A model generated the notes under the pieces. The model had not been told where the DNA came from. It saw nothing but the letters and a program-made list of their open reading frames with translations, and did not search any database. A stretch of DNA of 23,719 bases from an uncultured Eubacterium sp. (GTDB lineage: Bacteria; Bacillota; Clostridia; Lachnospirales; Lachnospiraceae): NCBI GenBank assembly GCA_900552795.1, contig USBB01000034.1, positions 1 through 23,719 of the forward strand, written 5' to 3'. Within the stretch, counting starts at the first letter, position 1, and every line of letters starts with the position of its first letter. A program made the translations under genes and the position numbers. This document shows positions 15,432-23,240 of this stretch, piece after piece.

Positions 15432-16331
15432 CTAATTCATCTCTTCCAAATAATCATAAACACTAACAGTTTTCACCTGTGAATCTATTTTCTTTATCAT
15501 ATTTGTAAGAGTCTTGCCCGGCCCTATTTCAATAAATGTATCAATACCATCATTAATCATATTTTTTACTGTTTTTTCCCATTGAACAGGACTGCAAATC
15601 TGCTGTGACAAAAGCTGTACTACATCTTCAGAGTAAGGCAGGGCTGTCATATTGGAATAAACCGGCATCTGCGAATTTTTACTTTTAACATTTACATTTG
15701 AAATTTCTTTTGCAAAATTCTTTGCGGCCTCACTCATAAACGGAGAGTGAAATGCTCCTTTTACCTTTAACGGAATCGCTCTGCCTCCTGCTGCCTTTAC
15801 ATCTGACGAAAATTCGTCCATCTGTGAAGACAACCCCGATACTGCAATCTGACCCGGACAGTTATAATTTACAGCGTATATTCCCTCATATTTATCACAA
15901 AGCTCCTGCACTTTTGATGCTGTAAGCTTAACAACTGCTGCCATTGATGTATCGAATTTTTCCGCTTCACGCTGCATTAACTTGCCGCGCTTACATACAA
16001 GACTAAAGCCCGTCTCGTTATCAAATATACCGCCTACAGTCACAGCTGCAACCTCTCCAAGCGAAAATCCTGCCAAAGCGTCCGGCTTAATTCCTTTATC
16101 AATAAGTACCGATGCGGCCGCCAATTCCATTGCAAACAGACATGGCTGTGTATTTTTTGTTTCCTTTAATTCTTCCTGCGCCCCCTCAAAGCACTGCTTT
16201 GAGGTATTTGGACGAATACTGTCACACATACCATACACATCTGATGCGACAGGATATTTCATACAAAGCTCTTTTCCCATTCCTGGATACTGGTCACCCT
16301 GACCTGAAAAAACAAATGCTATTTTACCCAC
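15432..16331 (-). CDS. fabD: Malonyl-CoA:ACP transacylase FabD
   Basis: Transfers malonyl from CoA to acyl carrier protein, supplying the chain-extender unit. 299 residues: N-terminal FSGQGDQYPGMG (8-19), nucleophile Ser90 in GFSLGE (88-93; the usual motif is GHSLGE, so His is replaced by Phe), CKRGKLMQ with the carboxylate-binding Arg, catalytic His in GAFHSPFM, and the GPGKTL late motif. It starts with GTG at 16331 behind GAGGG, overlapping the fabK stop by 13 nt. Confidence 0.96.
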   Translation of the reverse strand: MGKIAFVFSGQGDQYPGMGKELCMKYPVASDVYGMCDSIRPNTSKQCFEGAQEELKETKNTQPCLFAMELAAASVLIDKGIKPDALAGFSLGEVAAVTVGGIFDNETGFSLVCKRGKLMQREAEKFDTSMAAVVKLTASKVQELCDKYEGIYAVNYNCPGQIAVSGLSSQMDEFSSDVKAAGGRAIPLKVKGAFHSPFMSEAAKNFAKEISNVNVKSKNSQMPVYSNMTALPYSEDVVQLLSQQICSPVQWEKTVKNMINDGIDTFIEIGPGKTLTNMIKKIDSQVKTVSVYDYLEEMN

Positions 16332-17263
16332 TCGCTTGCCCTCAGGAGGATAGGTTCTGCCTCCTCCATAACTTCCTTTATAATTTCAGCCGCCGGCTGT
16401 TCCTTTTTTACCATTGCGGCAATCTGTCCGGAAAGGAAACAACCTCTTTCGGTATCGCCCTCCTGCACTGCAAGTCTCAAAGCTCCCGTTGCAAGTTTTT
16501 CAAGCTCATCATCAGGCATTCCGCCATATTCGGCTTTAGAGTAATCTCTTGCAAACTGTGTGCGCAGACTCCTTACCGGATGACCTAACCGTTTTCCTGT
16601 TACCATTGTGCAAAGGTCAGTCGCCTTTAAAATCTTTTCTTTATAAGTCGGATGAATTGTACATTCCTCTGCGCTTAAAAAACGTGTTCCCATCTGAACA
16701 GCGCATGCTCCCAGCATAAATGCAGCGGCAACGCCTCTTCCGTCTGCTATTCCGCCAGCCGCAATAACCGGCAGTGTAGTCGCATCACATATCTGAGGAA
16801 CAAGCACCATTGTGGTAAGCTCACCTACATGACCTCCACTCTCACCGCCCTCAGCAATAAGAGCATCAGCTCCAAGACGTGTCATAAGTTTTGCCATGGC
16901 AACCGAAGCAACAACAGGAATAACCTTAATTCCTGCTTCTTTCCACGATTTCATATACTTCGACGGATTACCTGCCCCCGTCGTTACAACCTCCGCTTTT
17001 TCCTGCGTTACAACCTGTGCAACTTCATCTGCAAAAGGACTCAAAAGCATTATATTTACACCAATCGGCTTATCTGTAAGTGATTTAGCTATTTTTATCT
17101 GCTCCCTGACATACTCACCGGGAGCATTTCCTGCGGCTATAATGCCAAGTCCGCCGCCGGCAGACACAGCCGCCGCCAGCTTACCGTCGGCAATCCATGC
17201 CATACCACCCTGAAATATCGGATACTGTATTCCGAGCATCGTACAAATATCTGATTTAATCAT
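16319..17263 (-). CDS. fabK: Enoyl-ACP reductase II FabK (FMN)
   Basis: NADH- and FMN-dependent reductase for the last step of each elongation cycle; it replaces FabI in many Bacillota. 314 residues of the nitronate monooxygenase/FabK TIM-barrel family: QYPIFQGGMAWIA near the start, GNAPG, PIGVNIMLLSP, AEGGESGGHVG, and PVIAAGGIADGRG followed by GACAVQMGTRFL. The placement between acpP and fabD is the standard Clostridia fab order, which favours FabK over other family members. Confidence 0.94.
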   Translation of the reverse strand: MIKSDICTMLGIQYPIFQGGMAWIADGKLAAAVSAGGGLGIIAAGNAPGEYVREQIKIAKSLTDKPIGVNIMLLSPFADEVAQVVTQEKAEVVTTGAGNPSKYMKSWKEAGIKVIPVVASVAMAKLMTRLGADALIAEGGESGGHVGELTTMVLVPQICDATTLPVIAAGGIADGRGVAAAFMLGACAVQMGTRFLSAEECTIHPTYKEKILKATDLCTMVTGKRLGHPVRSLRTQFARDYSKAEYGGMPDDELEKLATGALRLAVQEGDTERGCFLSGQIAAMVKKEQPAAEIIKEVMEEAEPILLRASEWVK

Positions 17264-17268
17264 ATTTT

Positions 17269-17490
17269 TTAACCCTGCTTACTCTGAATAAATTTATCCA
17301 AATCATCAATAGTTTCCACTTTTTGATCAAGCTCAATCTCAATACCAAGCTCATCTTCCAAATTCATAAGAAGTTCCACTGTATCAAGAGAATCAATTCC
17401 AAGCTCTGTAAACTTACTTTCCGGTTTTACATCAGCAACATCACAACCTGTACGTTCTGAAACAATTTTAGCAATAGCGTCAAAATACAT
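17269..17490 (-). CDS. acpP: Acyl carrier protein
   Basis: Carries acyl chains on a 4'-phosphopantetheine arm attached to Ser34 of GIDSLDTVEL. 73 residues when started at ATG 17490 (MYFDAIAKIV), the normal size; GGAG lies upstream. A longer frame to 17541 adds a non-family N-terminus and is rejected as the start. Acidic four-helix protein with the usual ELGIEI and TIDDL segments. Five bases separate its stop from fabK. As the first gene of acpP-fabK-fabD-fabG it follows the regulatory region shared with the divergent GntR operon. Confidence 0.94.
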   Translation of the reverse strand: MYFDAIAKIVSERTGCDVADVKPESKFTELGIDSLDTVELLMNLEDELGIEIELDQKVETIDDLDKFIQSKQG

Positions 17491-17587
17491 AATAATACTC
17501 CATTCCGCAGACACTATGATGTTAAATTTAAGCAAGCCCAATACCCGAATGTTTTACATTTTGATATTTAAGTCATGCAATAATGCG

Positions 17588-17615
17588 CTGTTTGCGGTGT
17601 CTGCGACACAAACAG
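17588..17615. repeat. Inverted repeat in the acpP-GntR divergent region
   Basis: CTGTTTG(cgg)TGTC and GACACAAACAG form an 11-bp stem with a 3-base bulge around TGC. It lies about 100 bp ahead of acpP, in the gap 17491-17834. There is no T tract, so an operator or mRNA leader structure is more likely than a terminator. I found no convincing promoter for acpP and no clear FabT/FapR site. The rest of the gap carries only the GntR promoter and operator. Confidence 0.5.
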
Positions 17616-17749
17616 ATCAAATTTCAGGCAGCCCTATGCTACCTTGCAAAACGCATTATATAATCACGTGTGTTCCACAAAAATGCCCGCAGAGTTCCTT
17701 TTGCGTTCCACATTTGTAAATTTTTTTGACACTGTAATCAAAATAAATA

Positions 17750-17778
17750 TTGACAAATCATAAAAGATTAATTATATT
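17750..17778 (+). promoter_or_regulatory. Promoter of the GntR-ABC operon
   Basis: TTGACA (17750-17755), 17-bp spacer, TATATT (17773-17778): near-perfect sigma-A promoter. The expected start point (about 17785) is directly followed by the operator dyad. Confidence 0.85.
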
Positions 17779-17786
17779 AAGCTTAA

Positions 17787-17810
17787 AGTTAGTTTGTTAC
17801 TCAACTAACT
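17787..17810 (+). promoter_or_regulatory. GntR operator dyad
   Basis: AGTTAGTT (17787-17794), 8-bp centre, AACTAACT (17803-17810): a perfect 8-bp dyad just downstream of the start point. This is where a YtrA-type repressor would block transcription of its own operon. Confidence 0.7.
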
Positions 17811-17834
17811 AACGTACAGACAGGTGGTGATACA

Positions 17835-18218
17835 GTGATTATAAATCCCAATATAGAAAAACCGATTTTTATTCAGATTGCAGAGCAGTTGGAAGATTCA
17901 ATTTTTACAGGCATATTTCCTGAAGAAACAAAAATCCCTTCAACAAATGAAATATCAGCTTTACTGAATATAAATCCCCATACAGTTCTTAAAGGTATGA
18001 ATATGTTGGTTGATGATGAAATTATTTATAAGAAAAGAGGGCTTGGAATGTTTGTAAAAGAAGGTGCTGTTAAAAAAATACGGTTAAAAAGGCAAAGCAA
18101 ATTTTATGAGCAATACGTTGAAGCCTTGATTAAAGAGGCATCTAAATTGCAAATGACTAAAGAAGAAATTATTTCATTGATAGAAAGGGGCTATGAACAT
18201 GAACGCAATTCAAATTAA
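17835..18218 (+). CDS. GntR-family regulator, YtrA subfamily
   Basis: A 127-residue repressor with an N-terminal winged helix (about residues 10-75: PIFIQIAEQLEDSIFTG, IPSTNEISALLNINPHTVLKGM) and a short C-terminal helical dimerisation part. It lacks the large effector domain of other GntR groups, which is typical of YtrA. It starts with GTG behind AGGTGGTGA. It is the first gene of a GntR-ATPase-permease operon and probably represses it through the dyad at 17787-17810. Such operons often respond to cell-envelope or antimicrobial stress; the signal here is unknown. Confidence 0.93.
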   Translation: MIINPNIEKPIFIQIAEQLEDSIFTGIFPEETKIPSTNEISALLNINPHTVLKGMNMLVDDEIIYKKRGLGMFVKEGAVKKIRLKRQSKFYEQYVEALIKEASKLQMTKEEIISLIERGYEHERNSN

Positions 18219-19059
18219 TAATGTTACAAAAAAATACAAATCAGTAACTGCACTCGATAATGTATCTTTTTCTTTTGAAGCCGGTAAAATTTACGGATTT
18301 TTAGGAAGAAACGGTGCAGGAAAATCCACACTTATAAATATTATTGCAAACCGCATTTTTGCAGATAACGGTACTGTATTGATTGACGGATTGCCTGCCA
18401 ATGAAAATATGGCAGTACATGAAAAAATATTCTGCGCAAGCGAAGCCGATTTATACGCATATGATTTAAAAATCAAAAACCATTTTAAATGGATAAATAA
18501 ATTTTATGACAGCTTTAATTTAGATAAGGCTCTTGAAATTTCTGCAAAATTTAATTTAGATACAAATAAAAAATTTAAAGCATTATCTAAAGGCTATCAG
18601 TCAATTTTTAAATTAACTGCTGCCCTGGCACTTGATGTTCCTTATGTAATTTTTGATGAGCCTGTACTGGGCTTAGACGCAAACCACAGAGAATTATTTT
18701 ATGAATTACTCCTAAAGGATTATGAAAATAATGAACGCACAATTATTATTGCCACTCACCTGATTAAAGAAATTGCAAATATTGTTGAAGAAGTTGTACT
18801 GATTGATAAAGGAAAAGTCCTTTTACAGGAAAATGTAAGCAGCCTGTTGGAAATGGGCTACAGCGTGTCCGGCATAGCTTCGGATGTCGATTCCTACTGC
18901 AAAGATAAGAATGTAATAGACTGTGATGAGATAGGCGGATTAAAAATCGCTTACATATTAGGCAATAAGACAGCTGTTCCTCAAGGAAGCAGTCTGCAAA
19001 TCTCAACAATCAATCTTCAAAAACTATTTGTCAAACTGACAGAGAATGGAGGTAAATAA
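18199..19059 (+). CDS. ABC transporter ATP-binding protein
   Basis: ATPase of the exporter encoded with the next gene. Walker A is GRNGAGKS (about residues 36-43 from the chosen start), the signature is LSKGYQS, Walker B is YVIFDEP, the D-loop is LGLDA and the switch His is in ATHLIKE. An ATG at 18193 is only 2 nt from GGGG; the ATG at 18199 is better spaced (8 nt) and gives the usual MNAIQINNV start, so I use it (286 aa). It overlaps the GntR gene by 20 nt, which suggests translational coupling. The C-terminal 80 residues are an accessory domain missing from the ATPase at 12-698. Confidence 0.92.
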   Translation: MNAIQINNVTKKYKSVTALDNVSFSFEAGKIYGFLGRNGAGKSTLINIIANRIFADNGTVLIDGLPANENMAVHEKIFCASEADLYAYDLKIKNHFKWINKFYDSFNLDKALEISAKFNLDTNKKFKALSKGYQSIFKLTAALALDVPYVIFDEPVLGLDANHRELFYELLLKDYENNERTIIIATHLIKEIANIVEEVVLIDKGKVLLQENVSSLLEMGYSVSGIASDVDSYCKDKNVIDCDEIGGLKIAYILGNKTAVPQGSSLQISTINLQKLFVKLTENGGK

Positions 19060-19061
19060 TT

Positions 19062-19784
19062 ATGAACAAATTAAAATCGGCTGTTCTTTATGAATGTTCC
19101 ACTACTTTTAAAGCAATCTGCATTTTTTATGCCATTCAATATATAGTTATATCAGTTATCACTCTGATTACAGTAATTGCCTCAGGGTCTTTTGAAAATG
19201 TAGGCATAAGCGGTCTTGAAATAAATTCTGTTATTTTTGCCGGAATATTCGGTGTATTGGGATTTAAGGAAGATTTTAAAATGCTTATACAAAACGGATT
19301 TACACGCAAATATATATTCTTATCAACATTGTGTATGTTTATATTTATGTCGGCAGTAATGGCTTTAATTGATACAATTACAGGGCAGGCATTACATCTG
19401 TTATCGGAAAATTATTTCGGAATTTTTGGATTTTATTACGGATATGAAAATATATTCGCAAACTGGATCTGGCTTGCCTGTGTGTATATTCTTGTACTGA
19501 GCCTGTTATACTTAACAATTCTTATTATCAACAGACTCGGTAAAATGCTTTCGATTTATTTAGGCATTGCCTTTTTCGGTATCATACTGATTGTAATTGC
19601 CCTATTTAATTATGTATTTTCAGTCGAAACCGTAAACAATATCTTTGATTTCCTCACAAAAGCAATGGGCTTTATGGCAGACGGAAGCATTAATTACATA
19701 TTTCCGGTATTAACTTTTTTATCTATCGCAGCAATTTTAGAAATTGGGGCGTATTTAGTTATCCGACGTGCACAAGTTCGTTAA
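19062..19784 (+). CDS. ABC-2 type permease
   Basis: 240-residue integral membrane protein with about six hydrophobic helices (near residues 18-40, 53-70, 85-105, 130-155, 163-190 and 210-232) and a short cytoplasmic N-terminus. No enzymatic motif. The order and the 2-bp gap after the ATPase show it is the membrane partner. ATG follows GGAGG at 19048-19052. Substrate unknown; YtrA-linked exporters of this size are usually tied to envelope stress or peptide resistance, which is inference. Confidence 0.88.
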   Translation: MNKLKSAVLYECSTTFKAICIFYAIQYIVISVITLITVIASGSFENVGISGLEINSVIFAGIFGVLGFKEDFKMLIQNGFTRKYIFLSTLCMFIFMSAVMALIDTITGQALHLLSENYFGIFGFYYGYENIFANWIWLACVYILVLSLLYLTILIINRLGKMLSIYLGIAFFGIILIVIALFNYVFSVETVNNIFDFLTKAMGFMADGSINYIFPVLTFLSIAAILEIGAYLVIRRAQVR

Positions 19785-19810
19785 ATCTGCAGACAAAATG
19801 ATTTTAAACA

Positions 19811-19854
19811 TTTAAAAAATGGGAGAAGCACAAACTCATGTACTTCTCCCATTT
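19811..19854 (-). terminator. metK terminator (may also stop the permease transcript)
   Basis: A perfect 12-bp stem AAATGGGAGAAG/CTTCTCCCATTT (19817-19828, 19843-19854). On the minus strand it is followed by TTTTTTAAAT, a standard terminator for metK. On the plus strand only a short T stretch follows, so termination of the permease transcript is less sure. Confidence 0.85.
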
Positions 19855-19903
19855 AAATCCGGTTCATTATCAATTAGCAGTCCGGGCAAAAACAGTCAAT
19901 ATT

Positions 19904-21088
19904 TTATAAATATTTCTTCAATGCCTCAACCTTATCAAGTCTTTCCCAAGGCAAATCCAAATCGTGACGTCCGAAATGTCCGTAAGCCGCTGTCTGCTTA
20001 TAAATAGGTCTTCTTAAATCAAGCATTTTGATTATTCCTGCCGGTCTTAAATCAAAGTTCTCTCTCACAATTTCCACAATCTTATCTTCTGAAAGCTTTC
20101 CTGTACCGAATGTATCTATCATTATAGATGTCGGTCTTGCAACACCTATCGCATATGAAAGCTGGATTTCACATCTGTCTGCAAGTCCTGCCGCAACAAT
20201 ATTTTTAGCAGCATAACGTGCAGCATAAGCTGCCGAACGGTCAACCTTTGTGCAGTCCTTACCCGAAAATGCACCGCCGCCATGTCTTGCAACACCGCCA
20301 TAAGTATCAACAATAATTTTACGTCCTGTAAGACCGCTGTCACCGTTTGGTCCTCCGATAACAAATCTGCCTGTCGGATTGATATATATTTTAGTGTCCT
20401 CATCAATCATAGAATGGTCAACCACTGCGTCAATTACATATTTTTTGATATCTTCATGAATCTGCTCCTGTGAAATTTCAGGTGCATGCTGTGAAGATAC
20501 TACAATGGCATCAAGCTTAACCGGCTTATTATTTTCATCGTACTCAACCGTAACCTGTGTCTTACCGTCTGCTCTAAGATAAGGAAGCGTACCGTCCTTT
20601 CTTACCTTTGCAAGCTGTCTTGCGAGCTTCTGTGCGAGTGCGGCAGAATATGGCATGTACTCTTCTGTCTCGTTAGTCGCATAACCAAACATCATACCCT
20701 GGTCTCCTGCTCCGATTGACTCAATAGCTGCGTCCTCATTTCCCTCTTTTGCCTCAAGTGCCTTGTCTACACCCATGGCAATATCAGGCGACTGCTTATC
20801 AAGAGCTACCATTACCGCACATGTATTTCCATCAAAGCCTTTTTCTGAGCTGTCGTATCCTATCTCAACAACAGTGTCTCTTACTATCTGAGGTATGTCT
20901 ATATTTGCCTTAGTTGTAACTTCTCCCATTACCATAACAAATCCTGTATTTGTAAGAGTTTCACACGCAACTCTTGAATACGGATCCTGCTCATACAAAG
21001 CATCAAGTATTGCATCAGAAATCTGATCACAAATTTTATCAGGATGTCCTTCTGTAACTGATTCTGATGTAAATAATCTTCTTTCCAT
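19904..21088 (-). CDS. metK: S-adenosylmethionine synthetase
   Basis: Makes S-adenosylmethionine from methionine and ATP, the methyl donor used by, among others, the DNA methyltransferases of this window. 394 residues, the usual length: SVTEGHPDKICDQISDAILD at the start, GAGDQGMMFGYA, the GPNGDSGLTGRKI phosphate loop with GGGAFSGKD, and DLPWERLDK at the end. ATG follows AAAGGACACAATA. It is expressed from a promoter behind a SAM-I riboswitch, so it is shut down when SAM is abundant. Confidence 0.98.
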   Translation of the reverse strand: MERRLFTSESVTEGHPDKICDQISDAILDALYEQDPYSRVACETLTNTGFVMVMGEVTTKANIDIPQIVRDTVVEIGYDSSEKGFDGNTCAVMVALDKQSPDIAMGVDKALEAKEGNEDAAIESIGAGDQGMMFGYATNETEEYMPYSAALAQKLARQLAKVRKDGTLPYLRADGKTQVTVEYDENNKPVKLDAIVVSSQHAPEISQEQIHEDIKKYVIDAVVDHSMIDEDTKIYINPTGRFVIGGPNGDSGLTGRKIIVDTYGGVARHGGGAFSGKDCTKVDRSAAYAARYAAKNIVAAGLADRCEIQLSYAIGVARPTSIMIDTFGTGKLSEDKIVEIVRENFDLRPAGIIKMLDLRRPIYKQTAAYGHFGRHDLDLPWERLDKVEALKKYL

Positions 21089-21174
21089 TATTGTGTCCTT
21101 TCTTTTTAATAAATAATTTGTTTTATGTATCGTAAAACAGATTGCGCATCCTCATACGCATTTTCTTATAAAGT

Positions 21175-21204
21175 AAAAAACGGACCCTCTTTTAAAGGAT
21201 CCGT
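21175..21204 (-). terminator. Riboswitch-controlled terminator upstream of metK
   Basis: On the minus strand ACGGATCC (21204-21197) pairs with GGTCCGT (21186-21180) with one bulge, followed by a T run. It is the expression platform of the SAM-I riboswitch, 22 bp past the aptamer. Confidence 0.88.
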
Positions 21205-21226
21205 AATCATCATGATTAAAAATCCT

Positions 21227-21335
21227 CTTATTGTTCGACTTGTCTTAAAACAATCTCGCTCAGGTGGGCACCTTCCTGCATAACAGGGGTTGCCGGGCTT
21301 CATCGATCCTATGTATCTCCACCACTCTAAATAAG
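21227..21335 (-). ncRNA. SAM-I (S-box) riboswitch aptamer
   Basis: Minus-strand RNA with the S-box landmarks: P1 CTTATT (21335-21330) paired to AATAAG (21232-21227), AGAGTGGTGGAG after P1, CGATGAAGCCCGGCAACC, then AAGGTGC and the GAGCGAGAT-like P4/P1 joint. Bound SAM stabilises P1 and lets the downstream terminator form, lowering metK transcription. Confidence 0.93.
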
Positions 21336-21390
21336 GGAACTTATTTTTATTAAAAGCTACATTTACATGTATCCGTCTTTTACCGATAAT

Positions 21391-21419
21391 ATAATACACA
21401 AAATTAATTACTTCGTCAA
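21391..21419 (-). promoter_or_regulatory. metK promoter
   Basis: On the minus strand TTGACG (21419-21414), 17-bp spacer, TATTAT (21396-21391). It starts transcription about 50 bp ahead of the SAM-I aptamer, giving a leader of roughly 295 nt. Confidence 0.78.
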
Positions 21420-21524
21420 TACTCCCATATAATAAATTGACATTTTAGTACAAATTATTTATACTTAATATAGTTTTTTGTTCGCAATTTAGATATTATG
21501 CACAGAAATTTAAAAAATTTAAAA

Positions 21525-21632
21525 AAGCGTCGTTCACGACGCTTACAAGATTTGCTTCGCAAACTTGTTATCAGAATGCGTCTTCGACGCAATTTCCTAT
21601 AAAGTAAAAAAAGATTGCATTTGAGCAATCTT
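21525..21632. repeat. Cluster of four hairpins upstream of the HD-GYP gene
   Basis: Four stems in a row: AAGCGTCGttcaCGACGCTT (21525-21544); ACAAG(a)TTTGC/GCAAACTTGT (21545-21568); TGCGTCttcGACGCA (21577-21591); AAGATTGC/GCAATCTT (21611-21632). The last, read on the minus strand, is followed by seven T, like a terminator, but no minus-strand gene feeds it. The gap 21420-21696 has no gene; an 82-residue frame over these hairpins is rejected. I could not place a promoter for the HD-GYP gene. Confidence 0.75.
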
Positions 21633-21696
21633 AGCGTGCAAGCGGTTCGCAAAGCGATAATCAAATTTACCAAATTAATAATAAGGGGGATATACC

Positions 21697-22833
21697 ATGC
21701 CAAACTTAAAAAATACTGCCCCTTCTGGCAATGAAAAGAAAATTTTTATTTTTGATGCACATGAAGGAATGATTTTAGCAAAGGACGTTCTTAACTCTGA
21801 TGGTTCATTAATTGCCGCTTCCGGCACAATCCTTGATATGAACATGATAGCCAAAATTTCCGGTTACCATATTCTTGAAGTATTTGTTAAGCAGGAGCTT
21901 CCTAACAAAAGTAAATCCGCAGTAAAGCCGGGCGTTTCCCAAAATACTTCTGCTGAGCCTACATATTTTGATAAAATACGTGAAAGTGAAGAATTTAAAA
22001 TTTTTAACAATATGTATGAATCAAATATTGATTCTTTAAAACACCAGCTTGATGACATTGTAAATGCTGCGGCAGATATTGATGTAGATGCCATCCTTGA
22101 GCAGCCGCTTTCTATTATTGAGCAAAGCTCAAACAAGCTTCAGATGTTTGAAATGTTGCACAGTCTTAAGGATAAAGATGATTTGACATATGCTCACAGC
22201 ACCAATGTTGCAATAGTAGCTTCAATTATAGGACAATGGCTGCATTATCCCGAAGAAGATATAAAAGCACTTACACTTTGCGGTCTTTTGCATGATATCG
22301 GTAAGCTTACTATCGACCCTAAACTTTTAAATAAACCGGGCAAACTTACAGCCGAAGAATTTGACATTATGAAAAGCCACGTAAATAAAGGCTACGATTT
22401 AATAAAAGATACCGATATTGACGGACGCATAAAAGAGGCTTGTCTGCTTCATCACGAAAGATGTGACGGTTCAGGTTATCCTTTCGGCCTAAAGGGAGAC
22501 CTAATACCTCCTTTTGCCAAGATAATTGCAATCGCTGATATTTATGATGCAATGACTGCTTCAAGAGCTTACAGAGGCGCAGTATGTCCATTTCATGTTA
22601 TTCATATGATGGAAAAAGATGCTTTCAGCAAGCTCGACCCGGAATTTACACTTCCGTTCCTTAAAAATGTTGTATCATCATATATTCACAACAACGTAAG
22701 ACTCTCTGACGGACGTCTCGGTGAGGTTATACTCATAAATGACCGTGATTTAAGCAGACCTATTGTAAAATGCAACGATGTTTTTGTTGATTTGTCAAAA
22801 ACTCCAGGCGTTGAGATAGAAGCAGTTCTATAA
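21697..22833 (+). CDS. HD-GYP domain protein, probable c-di-GMP phosphodiesterase
   Basis: A 378-residue cytoplasmic protein. Residues about 15-70 form a small N-terminal domain (IFDAHEGMILAKDVLNSDG) often seen before HD-GYP. A linker and a helical segment (90-160) follow. The HD-GYP domain spans about 165-345: HSTNVA, LLHDIGK with the HD pair (199-200), HHERCDGSGYP (252-262) and IIAIADIYDAMTASRAYRG. The metal ligands and the GYP signature are intact, so c-di-GMP hydrolysis is likely. A short beta-like C-terminus (VRLSDGRLGEVILI) ends it. Strong GGGGG site before ATG. No signal peptide or membrane helix; which process it serves is unknown. Confidence 0.93.
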   Translation: MPNLKNTAPSGNEKKIFIFDAHEGMILAKDVLNSDGSLIAASGTILDMNMIAKISGYHILEVFVKQELPNKSKSAVKPGVSQNTSAEPTYFDKIRESEEFKIFNNMYESNIDSLKHQLDDIVNAAADIDVDAILEQPLSIIEQSSNKLQMFEMLHSLKDKDDLTYAHSTNVAIVASIIGQWLHYPEEDIKALTLCGLLHDIGKLTIDPKLLNKPGKLTAEEFDIMKSHVNKGYDLIKDTDIDGRIKEACLLHHERCDGSGYPFGLKGDLIPPFAKIIAIADIYDAMTASRAYRGAVCPFHVIHMMEKDAFSKLDPEFTLPFLKNVVSSYIHNNVRLSDGRLGEVILINDRDLSRPIVKCNDVFVDLSKTPGVEIEAVL

Positions 22834-22931
22834 ACGACTTGTTTTTCTTTAATTAGAATTATGGCAAAACTGCCGCATATTTTCTTTTAAGCCGGAATAG
22901 TATATACAAACAACTATGCAGGGGTTTTTGC

Positions 22932-23186
22932 TTGAAAGAATATATTGAACAGCGGGCTGTAAAAACCGCAGAATATATCATTGAAACAAAAGCGACAGTG
23001 CGTCAGGCTGCACGTAAATTCGGCGTCAGTAAAAGTACGGTTCATAAGGATATCACTTCCAGATTATCCATGTTTAATCCGTCACTGGCAAACGAAGCCA
23101 GAGCAGTTCTTGAAGTAAATAAAAAAGAACGCCACATTCGCGGCGGTCTCGCTACACGTGAAAAATACTTACATAAAAACAGCTGA
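22932..23186 (+). CDS. spoIIID: Sporulation transcription regulator SpoIIID
   Basis: Mother-cell DNA-binding regulator that adjusts the sigma-E programme and sigma-K timing during sporulation. 84 residues with the HTH VRQAARKFGVSKSTVHKDI (about 23-41) and the conserved basic end RHIRGGLATREKYL. It starts with TTG behind GGGG. A sigma-E type -35 (CATATT, 22876-22881) is present, but the matching -10 is poor, so I do not call the promoter. Its presence shows the organism can form endospores. Confidence 0.96.
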   Translation: MKEYIEQRAVKTAEYIIETKATVRQAARKFGVSKSTVHKDITSRLSMFNPSLANEARAVLEVNKKERHIRGGLATREKYLHKNS

Positions 23187-23198
23187 CACCAGCTACTT

Positions 23199-23240
23199 AA
23201 AATAGCAGCAAGTCCCCTTATGAAGACTTGCTGCTATTTT
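23199..23240. terminator. Bidirectional terminator between spoIIID and the phosphatase
   Basis: A perfect 16-bp stem (23199-23214 with 23225-23240) with AAAA/TTTT ends, so either strand makes a stem followed by a T tract. It lies between two convergent genes and serves both; its right arm overlaps the last bases of the phosphatase gene. Confidence 0.92.

Noticed and set aside
15000..15435. Two open frames antisense to fabG (122 and 141 residues)
   Set aside because: fabG has all catalytic motifs on the other strand; the antisense frames show no domain.
16112..16588. 158-residue open frame antisense to fabD/fabK
   Set aside because: Shadow of two well-supported genes with intact motifs.
17726..17731. 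First TTGACA upstream of the GntR gene
   Set aside because: No -10 at 16-18 bp; the second TTGACA at 17750 has an ideal TATATT.
21166..21399. 77-residue open frame (minus)
   Set aside because: It lies over the SAM-I aptamer and its terminator; the sequence is explained by the RNA structure and has no ribosome binding site.
21455..21703. 82-residue open frame (minus)
   Set aside because: Very basic, low-complexity translation of the hairpin cluster.
22876..22910. Sigma-E promoter for spoIIID
   Set aside because: The -35-like CATATT is present but no good -10 occurs at the right distance.
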